From Lysobacter_L cavernae (GTDB lineage Bacteria; Pseudomonadota; Gammaproteobacteria; Xanthomonadales; Xanthomonadaceae), in assembly GCF_042648505.1 (NCBI RefSeq), contig NZ_JBHRXK010000001.1, positions 124,001-188,000 on the forward strand: a stretch of DNA of 64,000 bases. Reading direction: 5' to 3'. Shown piece after piece: positions 54,957-63,565 of this stretch. Below the pieces are notes generated by a model. It had not been told where the DNA came from. It was given only the letters and a program-made list of their open reading frames with translations, and did not search any database. Position numbers and translations under genes: made by a program. Position 1 is the stretch's first letter, and each line of letters starts with the position of its first letter.

Positions 54957-57155
54957 TCAGTCGCCAAGCTTCTCGCGCGGCAGCGTGAACCAGAACGTCG
55001 CGCCCTCGCCTTCCGTGCCCTCGGCGCGGATGACGCCACCATGGCGCTCGACAATGCGCTTGACCGAGGCCAGGCCGATGCCGTGACCGGCAAACTCGTC
55101 GTTGTTGTGCAGGCGCTGGAACGGGCGGAACAGCTTGTCGACATACTGCTGGGCAAAGCCGGCGCCGTTGTCGCGGACGAAATACTCCGGGCCCTGCTCC
55201 CTGGCTACCGCGCCGAACTCGATGCACGCGTCAGCGCGATCGCGGGTGAACTTCCAGGCATTGCCGAGCAGGTTGCCCAGCAGGTTGCGCAACAACGCCG
55301 CGTCGCCGATCACGTACAACTCCGGCTCGATACGCACTTCGGTCGAACGCCTGCCGTTGCCGATGCTCAGTTCGTCGATGATCTCGCTGGCGATGCGGCT
55401 GAGATCCACTCGCTCGAGCTTGAGCTCGCTGCGGGTCAGGCGCGACATCTTCAGCAGTGCATCGATCAGTTCGCCCATGCGCGCCGCGGCCTTGCGCACA
55501 CGCGCCAGGTAGCTCCGCCCGGCCTCGTCCAGACCGGCGCTGTGACGCTCGATCAGGATGCGGCTGAAACCATCGATCGCCCGCAGCGGCGCGCGCAGGT
55601 CGTGCGACACGCTGTAGGCGAACGCCTCCAGTTCCTGGTTGGCTTGACTCAACTCGCGCGTGCGCAGGGCCACGCGGGCTTCCAGCGTGCGGTTGAGCGC
55701 ATGCACCCGCGCTTCGGCCCGCAGGCGCTCGGTGACGTCCTCGACCTGCACCAGGCCGCTCACGTCCTGGCCAACGTGGCCCGGTACCGGCGAATAAGTC
55801 AGCTGCGCCTGGCGTGGCTCGCCACCCTCACGGTGCAGGCGGCGGGTAGCCCGATGCACACCGAGCGCATCGGTCGTGCCGGTGGCGCGGGCAATCATCT
55901 CCGGCTCATCGCTCTCGAACAGGGCGTCGAAGCGCGTGCCCACCAGATCCGCCGCAGGAATGCCCACGATCGTCGCCAACGACGGATTGGCCTCGACGAT
56001 GCACCCCTCGCTGTCGAGCAGCGCCTTGCCGATCGCCGAGTACTGCATCGCGCTGCGGAAGCGCTGCTCGCTGCGCCGGTAGTCCTCGGTCATCCGCACT
56101 GCGATCTTGTAGGCCTGGGCCTCGGTGCGCGCCAGCATCCACGCGATCGCGTACAACAGCAGCGACGAGAACAGGCCCAGCGCCAGCATGTTCTGCAGAC
56201 TCTGCAGGCGCGGCGCCGCACCGGCCAAAGGCGGCGACTGGAAATCGACCCGCCAGCGGCGGCCGTACTGCATGAATTCCGTACTCTGACGGAACGCGGG
56301 CGACTGCTCCAGCCTCTCGCCTGGCGTGATGTACAGCAGTTGCTCGTGCGCACCGCTGACGTCATAGATCTGGAAACGCATGCCCTGGTGCGCAGCACCG
56401 AGCGTATTGCGGACAAAGCCCTCCATCCGCAATGGCACATAGACCCAGCCGCGCATCGACTCGCGCCGCGCCGCGGCCGTGCGCGGGTGGTCTCCGCCCC
56501 GGTACACCGGCAGGTAAAGCAGCAGGCCCGTGGTTTTGAGCGGCGCATCCTGGATCAGGTGCACCGGTCCGGACAAGGTCGCCCGACCGGATTCGAGCGC
56601 CGCGGTCATGGTCGCCCTACGGACCGGTTCGGAATACATGTCATAACCGATCGCGGCGACGTTGGCGGCCGTCTTCGGCTCAAGGTAGAGGACAGGCCCG
56701 TACTCCGGACGCGCACCATGCGGACGCACCTCCAGCAGGCCATAGCCGGAATCGCGCCATTCTGTCTGCAGGTCGTCGAGCATCGCGCTCGACACCTGTC
56801 CGCCATAACCGAGCCCCACCATTCCGGGGAAGCGGTTGCCCAGGTCCATGCCTTCGACATAGGCCTTCCACTGCGTCGGCGTCGGTCGCGCCACCGAGGC
56901 GAACAGCGACACGCCGCCACGCGCCACCAGCTCGTAATTGACCATGCCCTGGCGCAGCAGATCGGACACTTCATTGGTATTGCCGACAAAGCTGGCCTGG
57001 GCGGCACGCAACTCGCGATCACGCGCGACGCGCCAGGTCGCGAACACCAGCACCAGCGAGCCGACCAGCACGATCAGCGCCAGCAGGTAACCACGCCGTG
57101 GCGCCAGGTCGGCCAGATCCGGGTTGGGAGCGTCGGGGGCGGCGTCGACGGGCAT
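54957..57155 (-). CDS. CHASE-PAS sensor histidine kinase
   Basis: A 732-residue membrane sensor. TM1 is at about 22-40, followed by a periplasmic CHASE domain (about 70-300) with GMVGLGYGGQV and MYSEPVRRATM. TM2 is at 322-342 and a PAS domain at about 363-478 (SAIGKALLDSEGCIVEANPSLATIVG). A coiled coil leads to HisKA with His518 (SVSHDLRAPLRAIDGFS), and the HATPase has NLLGNAWKF and GHGIGLASVKRIVERHGG. Ligand and response regulator are unknown. No regulator gene is adjacent. A hydrophilic N-terminal start region suggests 57155 is right. Confidence 0.85.
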   Translation of the reverse strand: MPVDAAPDAPNPDLADLAPRRGYLLALIVLVGSLVLVFATWRVARDRELRAAQASFVGNTNEVSDLLRQGMVNYELVARGGVSLFASVARPTPTQWKAYVEGMDLGNRFPGMVGLGYGGQVSSAMLDDLQTEWRDSGYGLLEVRPHGARPEYGPVLYLEPKTAANVAAIGYDMYSEPVRRATMTAALESGRATLSGPVHLIQDAPLKTTGLLLYLPVYRGGDHPRTAAARRESMRGWVYVPLRMEGFVRNTLGAAHQGMRFQIYDVSGAHEQLLYITPGERLEQSPAFRQSTEFMQYGRRWRVDFQSPPLAGAAPRLQSLQNMLALGLFSSLLLYAIAWMLARTEAQAYKIAVRMTEDYRRSEQRFRSAMQYSAIGKALLDSEGCIVEANPSLATIVGIPAADLVGTRFDALFESDEPEMIARATGTTDALGVHRATRRLHREGGEPRQAQLTYSPVPGHVGQDVSGLVQVEDVTERLRAEARVHALNRTLEARVALRTRELSQANQELEAFAYSVSHDLRAPLRAIDGFSRILIERHSAGLDEAGRSYLARVRKAAARMGELIDALLKMSRLTRSELKLERVDLSRIASEIIDELSIGNGRRSTEVRIEPELYVIGDAALLRNLLGNLLGNAWKFTRDRADACIEFGAVAREQGPEYFVRDNGAGFAQQYVDKLFRPFQRLHNNDEFAGHGIGLASVKRIVERHGGVIRAEGTEGEGATFWFTLPREKLGD

Positions 57156-57227
57156 GACCGGCAGGATACTAGGCGGCCGCGAGCGCGTCGCCGGGTGAAC
57201 AAAGACCCTTACTTTGGACCGTGCGAC

Positions 57228-57255
57228 TTGAGTCGGCGCCGTGTGCCCCTATACT
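57228..57255 (+). promoter_or_regulatory. ssrA promoter
   Basis: -35 TTGAGT (57228-57233), 16-bp spacer and -10 TATACT (57250-57255). They lie 25 bp before the mature tmRNA 5' end, leaving a short precursor leader for RNase P to remove. Confidence 0.7.
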
Positions 57256-57280
57256 GATCACGTCAGCGTGAGCTGTCCCC

Positions 57281-57634
57281 GGGGGTGCACTGGCTTCGAC
57301 GGGGGTCGCGAAATCGCCTGGCGCATGCCGAGGGGGTAGCTTTCCTCGTAAATCCAGCTGCAAAACTCATAGTTGCCAACGACGACAACTACGCTCTGGC
57401 CGCTTAAGGCCTAGCCCCGAAACTGCTTATGTCCGTGTTCGCAGCGTAGGGTCATCATCACGGAATCGCTTGGGGCCGTTGTCTGTCAGCTCCCGGTTAA
57501 CCCAAAACAGGCTGGTCCCCGGATGCGCTTTGCGCGCCGTGCTGTCCGGGGGCGAGATCTAACGGAGCGCTAAGCATGTAGTGCCGGGGATGGAGTGCCT
57601 TCGGACGGGGGTTCAATTCCCCCCACCTCCACCA
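57281..57634 (+). ncRNA. ssrA: tmRNA (ssrA)
   Basis: A 354-nt transfer-messenger RNA. It opens GGGGGTGCACTGGCTTCGAC. The 5' GGGGGUG pairs with 3' CACCUCC (one G-U) to form the acceptor stem, followed by an encoded CCA end. The tRNA-like TTCAATTCC T-loop is present. Resume codon and tag lie inside. The 3' end is the integration site of the adjacent element. Confidence 0.97.
57375..57407 (+). other. tmRNA proteolysis tag reading frame
   Basis: Encodes ANDDNYALAA then TAA. It differs from the E. coli tag ANDENYALAA at one residue and keeps the LAA end read by ClpXP, ClpAP and SspB. Confidence 0.95.
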
Positions 57635-57660
57635 TTTACTAGTCCAGCGACGTCCAAAAT

Positions 57661-57702
57661 AGGCCGAAATCCTCAATAAAATCAAGGGTTTCGGCCTTTT
57701 TT
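57661..57702 (+). terminator. Intrinsic terminator of ssrA
   Basis: AGGCCGAAATCC and GGGTTTCGGCCT pair (12 bp, one T-G) around a 13-base A-rich loop and are followed by TTTTTT. It lies 26 bp past the tmRNA end, so it is now element-side DNA. The attP half seems to carry a replacement terminator. Confidence 0.85.
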
Positions 57703-57797
57703 GTGTCCTATCACGTCCGATGACAACCCTTGCAATCCCGCGGTAATTGGCGGTAACAATGACGGTAACGGTGCACCCCACCCAGCCTGTTACCGCC

Positions 57798-59021
57798 ATG
57801 CCTCTGAGTGACACCGCGATCCGCAAGGCCAAGCCTGCCGACAAACCGCAAAAGCTGCGCGACGGTGGTGGCCTCTATCTGCTGCTGCGCCCGGACAGCG
57901 CGCGCTGGTGGCGATGGGATTACCGCCGACCGATCACAGGCAAACGCAACACGTTGAGCTTGGGCACCTATCCCGATGTTGGACTGGCGGACGCGCGCGA
58001 ACGCCATGCCGAGGTACGCAAGCTGTTGGCTGCAGGTGTCGATCCCGGCGAGCACCGCAAGGCCAGCAAAGCGGCCGGCGAGGAGCGAGCCGCGAACAGC
58101 TTTGAAGTAGTCGCCCGCGAATGGCTGGATAAGCGAGATTGGGTAGACGGTTACAAGGTCAAAGTCACGGCTTGGCTAGACAATGATGTGTTTCCGTGGA
58201 TCGGTGCGCGCCCAGTGTCGGAACTCATCGCTCCTGAGTTTCTCAAGGTGGCCCGCCGCATAGAGGAACGCGGAGCCATCGAGTCGGCGTATCGAATCCT
58301 GCAAAACTGCGGGCAGGTCATGCGCTACGCCATCGCTACGGGACGCGCGGAGCGCAACCCTGTAGCCGACCTGAAAGGTGCACTCTCCCCTGCCCCCGAA
58401 AGACACCATGCGGCTATCACCGACACGGCAGCGATTGGCGGGCTGCTTCGCGCCTGCGATGGCTACACCGGCAGCTTCGTGACCCGTTGCGCCCTGCGAT
58501 TGGCACCCTTGGTCTTCGTCCGTCCCGGCGAGTTGCGGCATGCCGAATGGTCGGAGATCGACTTGGATCGCGCCGAGTGGACCATCCCAGCGCACAAGAT
58601 GAAGATGCGCGAACCGCATCTTGTCCCTCTGTCGGACCAGGCGCTAACTATCCTGCGTGAATTGCACGCACTGACGGGGCGCCGCCGCTATGTGTTCCCC
58701 GGTGGTCGCTCGCCAAAGCGGCCTATGAGTAACAACGCCGTGACCGCCGCCTTGCGCCGGATGGGCTACGCCAAGGACGAAATGAGCTGGCACGGCTTCC
58801 GCGCGATGGCGCGCACGGTGCTGGACGAAACGCTGGGGTTCCGCCCCGACTTCATCGAGCACCAGCTAGCGCACGCCGTGCGTGATCCGAATGGCCGCGC
58901 CTACAACCGCGCGACCCACCTCGCCGAGCGCCGCAAGATGATGCAAGCGTGGGCGGCCTATCTTGATCAACTGCGCGAGAACACCGAGAAAGTGGTTTCG
59001 CTCAAGCGGAAGGCCGGATGA
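57798..59021 (+). CDS. int: P4-type tyrosine integrase
   Basis: A 407-residue integrase beginning MPLSDTAIRKAKPADKPQKLRDGGGLYLLL, the DUF4102 arm-binding domain. A SAM-like core-binding region lies at about 100-185. The catalytic domain has Arg242 (VRPGELR), His332-x2-Arg335 (SWHGFRAM), His355 (EHQLAH) and nucleophile Tyr369 (GRAYNRATHL). It is complete, so the element may still be mobile. Earlier in-frame starts exist (57759 ATG, 57747 TTG), but the family begins at MPL. The gene abuts attL, the usual order for ssrA-targeting elements. Confidence 0.95.
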   Translation: MPLSDTAIRKAKPADKPQKLRDGGGLYLLLRPDSARWWRWDYRRPITGKRNTLSLGTYPDVGLADARERHAEVRKLLAAGVDPGEHRKASKAAGEERAANSFEVVAREWLDKRDWVDGYKVKVTAWLDNDVFPWIGARPVSELIAPEFLKVARRIEERGAIESAYRILQNCGQVMRYAIATGRAERNPVADLKGALSPAPERHHAAITDTAAIGGLLRACDGYTGSFVTRCALRLAPLVFVRPGELRHAEWSEIDLDRAEWTIPAHKMKMREPHLVPLSDQALTILRELHALTGRRRYVFPGGRSPKRPMSNNAVTAALRRMGYAKDEMSWHGFRAMARTVLDETLGFRPDFIEHQLAHAVRDPNGRAYNRATHLAERRKMMQAWAAYLDQLRENTEKVVSLKRKAG

Positions 59022-59068
59022 GTGCGGTTGGTCACGTCCGTCTGGCCGATTGCCGGCTTCATTAAAGC

Positions 59069-59128
59069 GGCGGAACCGGGTGCTAGTAACACCCGGCCCG
59101 CCTTCCACAACCGCCTGACAAGGAGGCG
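59069..59128 (+). promoter_or_regulatory. Structured leader of the 124-aa ORF, sequestered ribosome site
   Basis: Hairpin CCGGGTG/CACCCGG with loop CTAGTAA (59076-59096). Close to the start, CGCCT (59112-59116) can pair with AGGCG (59124-59128), which hides the AAGGAGG Shine-Dalgarno (59120-59126). Upstream GGCGG (59069-59073) could instead pair with CCGCC (59111-59115) and free it. Competing pairings suggest translational control (inference). Confidence 0.4.
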
Positions 59129-59131
59129 ATC

Positions 59132-59506
59132 ATGGCAATCGAAAGTGTAGACCTGTACAGCAACATTATTCCCATCCACGCCATTTCTAGAGGATGCAGG
59201 CCAGAGAATTGCAGTACTGATCAGCAAGCCATTGCGGAAATCGACCGAGCTCAACCGATTCGACTAGGAAACGTCTGGGTGATGGCTGCCACAATTGCCA
59301 GCGATCTGTTAGCCGCTCAAGGGATGGCATTAGGCGGCCCGCATGTTGTGACCATCGATACTGGTGGGACAATCGAAGCGATTGGCCCTGATCATCCGGA
59401 ATATGGAGCGAGGTTGTCAGCGCCAGGTTTTGTGGGCGCCGTCAGCGCGGCGACGACGATAGAACGGCTCGCAGGGAGAATGCGCCAAGCGGCATTGGCG
59501 AGCTGA
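59132..59506 (+). CDS. Hypothetical element protein (124 aa)
   Basis: A 124-residue soluble protein following int. AAGGAGG precedes the ATG at a good distance, which supports expression. No signal peptide or transmembrane segment. Ala/Gly/Ile-rich middle (VWVMAATIASDLLAAQGMALGG) followed by HVVTIDTGGTIEAIGPDHPEYG. I do not recognise it. Position between the integrase and AlpA-like regulator suggests an early or accessory gene of the element. Confidence 0.6.
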   Translation: MAIESVDLYSNIIPIHAISRGCRPENCSTDQQAIAEIDRAQPIRLGNVWVMAATIASDLLAAQGMALGGPHVVTIDTGGTIEAIGPDHPEYGARLSAPGFVGAVSAATTIERLAGRMRQAALAS

Positions 59507-59516
59507 TAGCAAACAG

Positions 59517-59567
59517 CCGCACCCAGCCCGACTAGTAATCCGGCAAACCCTGCCGGTACGGGTGCGG
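59517..59567 (+). promoter_or_regulatory. Second structured leader, upstream of the 226-aa ORF
   Basis: Outer stem CCGCACCC/GGGTGCGG (59517-59524 and 59560-59567) encloses an inner CCGGC/GCCGG hairpin and an ACTAGTAA loop segment. Like the leader at 59069 it has a CTAGTAA motif in an unpaired part and is followed by CCCTTCC-type sequence. The two leaders look related. Confidence 0.4.
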
Positions 59568-59593
59568 CCCTTCCTCAGGGCACAGGGGGCGGC

Positions 59594-60274
59594 ATGGAGA
59601 GCAGTGAAAGAAGGCGACGCGGGGCAATCTTACGGGCTGATCCCGAACTCAAGACCTTGCAAAAGTTGATCGGCGATATAGCGGCACACGCCAGCGACGA
59701 AATGCGCAGCACAGCACTGGCAGAGTTGCAGCGGGCCATCACCAGCTTCCGTCAGGGGTACCCGCATGCGGAAGTGAAACTAGAAGACCGGATGTTCGAC
59801 AGCATTAGTGGAAAGGAGATAAAGGGGGGTCTATGCGGGCGTGGTGGTATCGCCATGAAGCGGGAAGCTTTGGCGGAGTTGAGCGAATCATTGCGGAGGA
59901 GCGTCGAGGTGTTGACGCACTTGCCGCCTGATGCACTATCGGCGCTGTGCGCGAAGTGTGGACCGATCGGGAGGCTGGCCCGCTGGGCAAATGCGGCGTT
60001 CGACGAGTACGAGAAGGCAAAGATGCAGCCTGATCACGAAGATGACCACTCGCGAGCGTACCTCGCTTATGAAGTTGCGCGTGTACTGCGGGACACGTTG
60101 CGGATGAGGCCCACGATGGGCAGCGATCGCAGATATGCGCAATCCCCGCGTGGTGGAGCAGCTTATGCCCGGCTGCTTCGCGGAGCACTGGAAGCAGCGG
60201 GAGCGAATGCCCCCGAAGATCTAATCCCTATCATGAAACAGGGAAAGGGGCTGCTCGAAGATCTGGAGGAGTGA
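59594..60274 (+). CDS. Hypothetical element protein (226 aa)
   Basis: A 226-residue, mostly helical, soluble protein (LKTLQKLIGDIAAHASDEMRSTALAELQRAITSFRQ). It has a Cys pair region CAKCGPIGRLARWANAAFDEYEKAK and an acidic C-terminus (GLLEDLEE). AGGGGGC precedes the ATG. No family recognised. Two hydrophobic-free halves suggest a cytosolic role. It is followed by a 121-bp gap before alpA that holds no gene I can support. Confidence 0.6.
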   Translation: MESSERRRRGAILRADPELKTLQKLIGDIAAHASDEMRSTALAELQRAITSFRQGYPHAEVKLEDRMFDSISGKEIKGGLCGRGGIAMKREALAELSESLRRSVEVLTHLPPDALSALCAKCGPIGRLARWANAAFDEYEKAKMQPDHEDDHSRAYLAYEVARVLRDTLRMRPTMGSDRRYAQSPRGGAAYARLLRGALEAAGANAPEDLIPIMKQGKGLLEDLEE

Positions 60275-60395
60275 AGACAGATGAGCGGATTTACCGGCTC
60301 GGTTCTCGAGTGGTGAATCTGTCCATTCGCGGGCGCACCGTGTCATAGCTTGCTTATCCCAAGCCGCCCATTCCGGGCCGGTAGAGGAGAAGGCA

Positions 60396-60617
60396 ATGCA
60401 AGCGAGCAGTTCCGCCGCGCTACCCGAGACGGGGTTCCTGCGGCTCCCCGAAGTTCTGCGATTGATCCCGGTCTCCCGCTCCACCTGGTGGGCAGGAGTG
60501 CGCTCTGGCCGCTACCCGCAGCCCACACGCTCGCTGGGCTCGCGCATTACGGCATGGCGCGTCGAGGACATCAGGGCCTTGATCGAAGGCGCTGCCGGCG
60601 CAAAGGCGGCAGCATGA
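60396..60617 (+). CDS. AlpA-family regulator/excisionase-like protein
   Basis: A 73-residue winged-helix protein: GFLRLPEVLRLIPVSRSTWWAGVRSGRYPQPTRSLGSRITAWRVEDIRALIEG matches the AlpA/phage-Cox pattern (L..kEV..l.p.S.stiw..v..G.FP.p). Such proteins activate int or act as directionality factors. GAGGAGAAGG precedes the start. Its stop overlaps the start of the next gene (ATGA). Confidence 0.85.
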   Translation: MQASSSAALPETGFLRLPEVLRLIPVSRSTWWAGVRSGRYPQPTRSLGSRITAWRVEDIRALIEGAAGAKAAA

Positions 60618-61918
60618 GCGACCTCGAGCCGATTCAAACCAAGCCGCGGCCGCCTCGCACGCTGCCCACAACCGCCAGCGGAACGTCCGGCGCGCATACC
60701 GCCGGCCGTGCCTTGAGCGCTGCACTGCAGACGACACCATTGATGGCTCCAACGCTTGCCGAAGCCACAGGCATCGCACCGGCCTACCGTCGCGCGCGAG
60801 GTTCCGTAACGGAAGGTGTGGCGAACTTTGCGCGCGGCCTGACCGGTAAGGATCCGCTTCCGATGCCAGCAACGGCACTCGCGGCGGCGCCTACTGCGCA
60901 AAAGTCCACCACGATCTCGCCAACGCCGGCGGCGCCCACCATCGTTGCGCCCAAGCTCGCCGGGGGCGCGGCGGCCAGCGCTTCTGGCACTCCCCCGAAT
61001 GCGCCTGTTCTGCGCACGTTGACTGGCCACCCGGGCTCTGTGGCGGTCGGCCGGGGTGAGTTCGGCGAGAACGTCTACGACAACAGCAGCATCCAGAAGA
61101 TGCAGGAGCGCAGCGGGCAAATACCGTCCGCTCCTGTGGGCCCGACGACCAGCGTCGCTACCGTGCCGACGACAGTACCGTCGCCGGTCGCAGTGCATCG
61201 TGGGCTAACCGACCGAGTGCACGGCGCTGTCATCGGTATTCTGGGCGAGGCGGAGCGGCGTGCAGAGATTCGCCGCGGTGAGATCCAAAGCGACATCGCG
61301 CGCCTAGGTCGCGGCAGCCCGACTATGCGCCGCGCACTCATGGACCAGCTTGCCCAGGAATCCGGCTTTGCGAACGAGGCCATTCGCGACGATGCGCGCG
61401 TGAGTGCAGAAATGGCGCTGCAGGGCCAACGGCTCAACGCGCAGACGGCCGAGGCAGTAGTGCAGCGGCAGCTCACCGCGGACCAAGCTAATCAGGACGC
61501 GCGATCGAGGAGCCAGGAGCAAACTTCGAAAGGACGGCAGGTTACACGCACCTTGACGGCACGAGACGGCTCCACCCACCTGCTCCGCAACGACGGCACC
61601 GTGATGCCAGTGCAAACCGTTGATGGCCAGCCGTTCCGAGAGCAGTTGCCGCCTGATGGACAGGTCACGCCCGCGCTCCGATTCAACGCCTTGAATCAGC
61701 AATTGCAGGCGATCAGCGAAAACGTGCTGCTGAAACCCGAGGAGCGCGAGGCAATGGCCGAGCCGATCCGGGAACAGGTGGCGGCCCTGATTGTGCAGGC
61801 GCCGCAAGGCAGACCTTCGCTGACCCAGTTCCTCGCGGCCGCACGACAAAAGGGCTCTCGAATGACGGCCCAGGATCTGACCGACTACTACAACAAGACC
61901 TATGGCGCCACGCGCTGA
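60614..61918 (+). CDS. Unknown 434-aa element protein, Ala/Pro/Thr-rich then helical
   Basis: A 434-residue protein coupled to alpA. Residues 1-130 are low complexity (Ala, Pro, Thr). A short segment VAVGRGEFGENVYDNSSIQKMQERSG follows. Residues 190-330 are helical and Gln/Arg-rich with repeated ALM/ALQGQR elements. The C-terminus is PSLTQFLAAARQKGSRMTAQDLTDYYNKTYG. It has no membrane segment or enzyme motif. The helical, Gln-rich build is reminiscent of phage internal or DNA-ejection proteins, but this is only an impression. An early-region gene of this size beside alpA is unusual. Confidence 0.6.
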   Translation: MSDLEPIQTKPRPPRTLPTTASGTSGAHTAGRALSAALQTTPLMAPTLAEATGIAPAYRRARGSVTEGVANFARGLTGKDPLPMPATALAAAPTAQKSTTISPTPAAPTIVAPKLAGGAAASASGTPPNAPVLRTLTGHPGSVAVGRGEFGENVYDNSSIQKMQERSGQIPSAPVGPTTSVATVPTTVPSPVAVHRGLTDRVHGAVIGILGEAERRAEIRRGEIQSDIARLGRGSPTMRRALMDQLAQESGFANEAIRDDARVSAEMALQGQRLNAQTAEAVVQRQLTADQANQDARSRSQEQTSKGRQVTRTLTARDGSTHLLRNDGTVMPVQTVDGQPFREQLPPDGQVTPALRFNALNQQLQAISENVLLKPEEREAMAEPIREQVAALIVQAPQGRPSLTQFLAAARQKGSRMTAQDLTDYYNKTYGATR

Positions 61919-61929
61919 TAGGAGGACAT

Positions 61930-62997
61930 GTGAACGCTGAAAGCGAAGCGGCCCCGGTCTGCGAGGACCGGGGCCGGGAAAAGGATCGTGCGCTGGCGAC
62001 GCACAATGATCATGACATCGGTCGTCCGCACGAAGCGGCGAATCTTCGACAGCCCCTTCAGAGTAGGACGACAATCGAAGATGGCGAATTGCTTGCGCCC
62101 CTTGTTCCCGCGGAAGTCGACCTGCGCGGGTTCAACTTTATGCCGTTGGATGTTCGGCGGCTGCTCACCTCCAGGACCTGGATCGAGGCCGCGGACAACC
62201 CACGCATCGCCCACGCCTCTATGTGCCTATGGGCTGAGTCTTGGCACCAGGTTCCCGCCGCGTCGCTCCCCGATAGTGACAAGGTGCTGGCACGCCTGAC
62301 GATGGTCGATCTCAAGACCTGGAAGAAGATCAGGTCGCAGGTGTTGGCCGGCTGGATGAAGTGCAACGATGGTCTGCTGTACCACCCTGTGGTGGCTGAG
62401 AAGGCACGTGATGCATGGGAGCATAAGGTAAGGCAGCGCGCGCGCACTAAGGCGGCGACGGAAGCACGTCGGAACACGCGGCCAGAACGTTACGTTGAAC
62501 GTGACGATGTTTGTCACGAGAAGCGCAACAGGCATCGTGACGTTCACCAAGAGACAGGACAGGGACAAGACAGAGACAAGACTAAAAATGCAATTGCTCC
62601 AGATGGTCTGCCGCTCGCTGAAAGAGCCCTAATGGCGAGCGCGCAACTGCCCACTGATGTCGATCCCGCTGCATGGGAACTGTTCGATCAACATCACTGC
62701 CAGCAAGGTAAGTGGACTACCGCCCGCCGGATGCTCGCATTGGGCCAGCTCCGCACCATCGCCAACAACGGCCACAACCCTAACGAAGTTCTCATCTGGG
62801 CCACGGCACGCGGTCTCGCTGACCTCGCCGACGCCGCCCGCCGAATGGTCGCTGATGCGGCCAAGGAGACCCCGAATGCAATCAGCAGCTTCCGTCGCAG
62901 CCTCAGTTCTGCCGAGCGTGTCGAGAAAAACGTCCTCGAAGCCCGACACCGTGACGCCAGGTTCATCCTCGACGAAGCCACCCGCCTCCCTCGCTGA
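61930..62997 (+). CDS. DUF1376-like phage replication-module protein
   Basis: A 355-residue protein with GTG start at 61930 after AGGAGG; the ATG two bases earlier is followed at once by a stop. The region LRGFNFMPLDVRRLLTSRTWIEAADNPRIAHASMCLWAESWHQVPAASLPDSDKVLARL and CNDGLLYHPVVAEKA fits the DUF1376 family found in phage replication operons. A basic, Arg-rich linker and a C-terminal helical part follow. Likely DNA binding at the phage origin (inference). The 3' end overlaps the next gene by 122 bp in another frame. Confidence 0.72.
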   Translation: MNAESEAAPVCEDRGREKDRALATHNDHDIGRPHEAANLRQPLQSRTTIEDGELLAPLVPAEVDLRGFNFMPLDVRRLLTSRTWIEAADNPRIAHASMCLWAESWHQVPAASLPDSDKVLARLTMVDLKTWKKIRSQVLAGWMKCNDGLLYHPVVAEKARDAWEHKVRQRARTKAATEARRNTRPERYVERDDVCHEKRNRHRDVHQETGQGQDRDKTKNAIAPDGLPLAERALMASAQLPTDVDPAAWELFDQHHCQQGKWTTARRMLALGQLRTIANNGHNPNEVLIWATARGLADLADAARRMVADAAKETPNAISSFRRSLSSAERVEKNVLEARHRDARFILDEATRLPR

Positions 62998-63565
62998 CTA
63001 TATCTGGCTGCACATGACCGGGCTCTACGGCAACACCTGGACTAGCAACTACGGCGACCAGCCGCGCAGCCTTGTTGGCGCGGAATGGGCCCGTACGCTC
63101 GCCGGGCTGAACCGTGCTCAGATCGATGCAGGCTTTGATGCTTGTCGCACCGAAGGTGCCGAGTTCCCCCCGAGTGCGCCGCGCTTCCGCTCGGTGTGCC
63201 TGGGCATCCCTAGCTTCGCGGTAGTCAATGTCGAGTTGCTGACCCGCAGCAATGCGGAGCGTAGCCCCTTCTCGCGTCTGGTCTGGCAGCACATCGACGG
63301 CCATGCTCATCGGCATGCCAGCGCGAGCGACGCCAAGCGGACGCGTAAGGAGGCCTACGACGTAACTTGTGAGCTAGTTATGCGTGGTGAGCTGCTACCG
63401 GTGACGGTGGCTGGGGAGATCGAGCATGTCCAGCCTGTGGTGAATGTGGCCCGTCCTGAAGTAGCCCGACGCTACATTGCGGAGATCCAGACCTTACTCG
63501 CGGGTGCGGCTGGCGCTGGGCGCCGGCACACTCCCCCAGCGGTCATCGTAGGAGGTGACGCGTGA
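62876..63565 (+). CDS. Replication protein P-like helicase loader
   Basis: A 229-residue protein. AAGGAG seven bases before ATG 62876 defines the start inside the previous gene. The core YIWLHMTGLYGNTWTSNYGDQP ... WARTLAGLNRAQIDAGFDACRTEGAEFPPSAPRFRSVCLG follows the lambda P pattern (Trp, L..L...qI..G, then fPPs.p.Fr..C). In phage, P loads DnaB helicase at the O-bound origin. Together with the DUF1376-like gene it forms a plausible replication module. The match is by eye and weak outside that core. Confidence 0.6.
   Translation: MQSAASVAASVLPSVSRKTSSKPDTVTPGSSSTKPPASLADYIWLHMTGLYGNTWTSNYGDQPRSLVGAEWARTLAGLNRAQIDAGFDACRTEGAEFPPSAPRFRSVCLGIPSFAVVNVELLTRSNAERSPFSRLVWQHIDGHAHRHASASDAKRTRKEAYDVTCELVMRGELLPVTVAGEIEHVQPVVNVARPEVARRYIAEIQTLLAGAAGAGRRHTPPAVIVGGDA

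Noticed and set aside
60281..60316. 11-codon ORF (MSGFTGSVLEW) with an upstream GGAGGAG
   Set aside because: The Shine-Dalgarno-like sequence belongs to the end of the preceding gene. The peptide is too short to support without conservation data.
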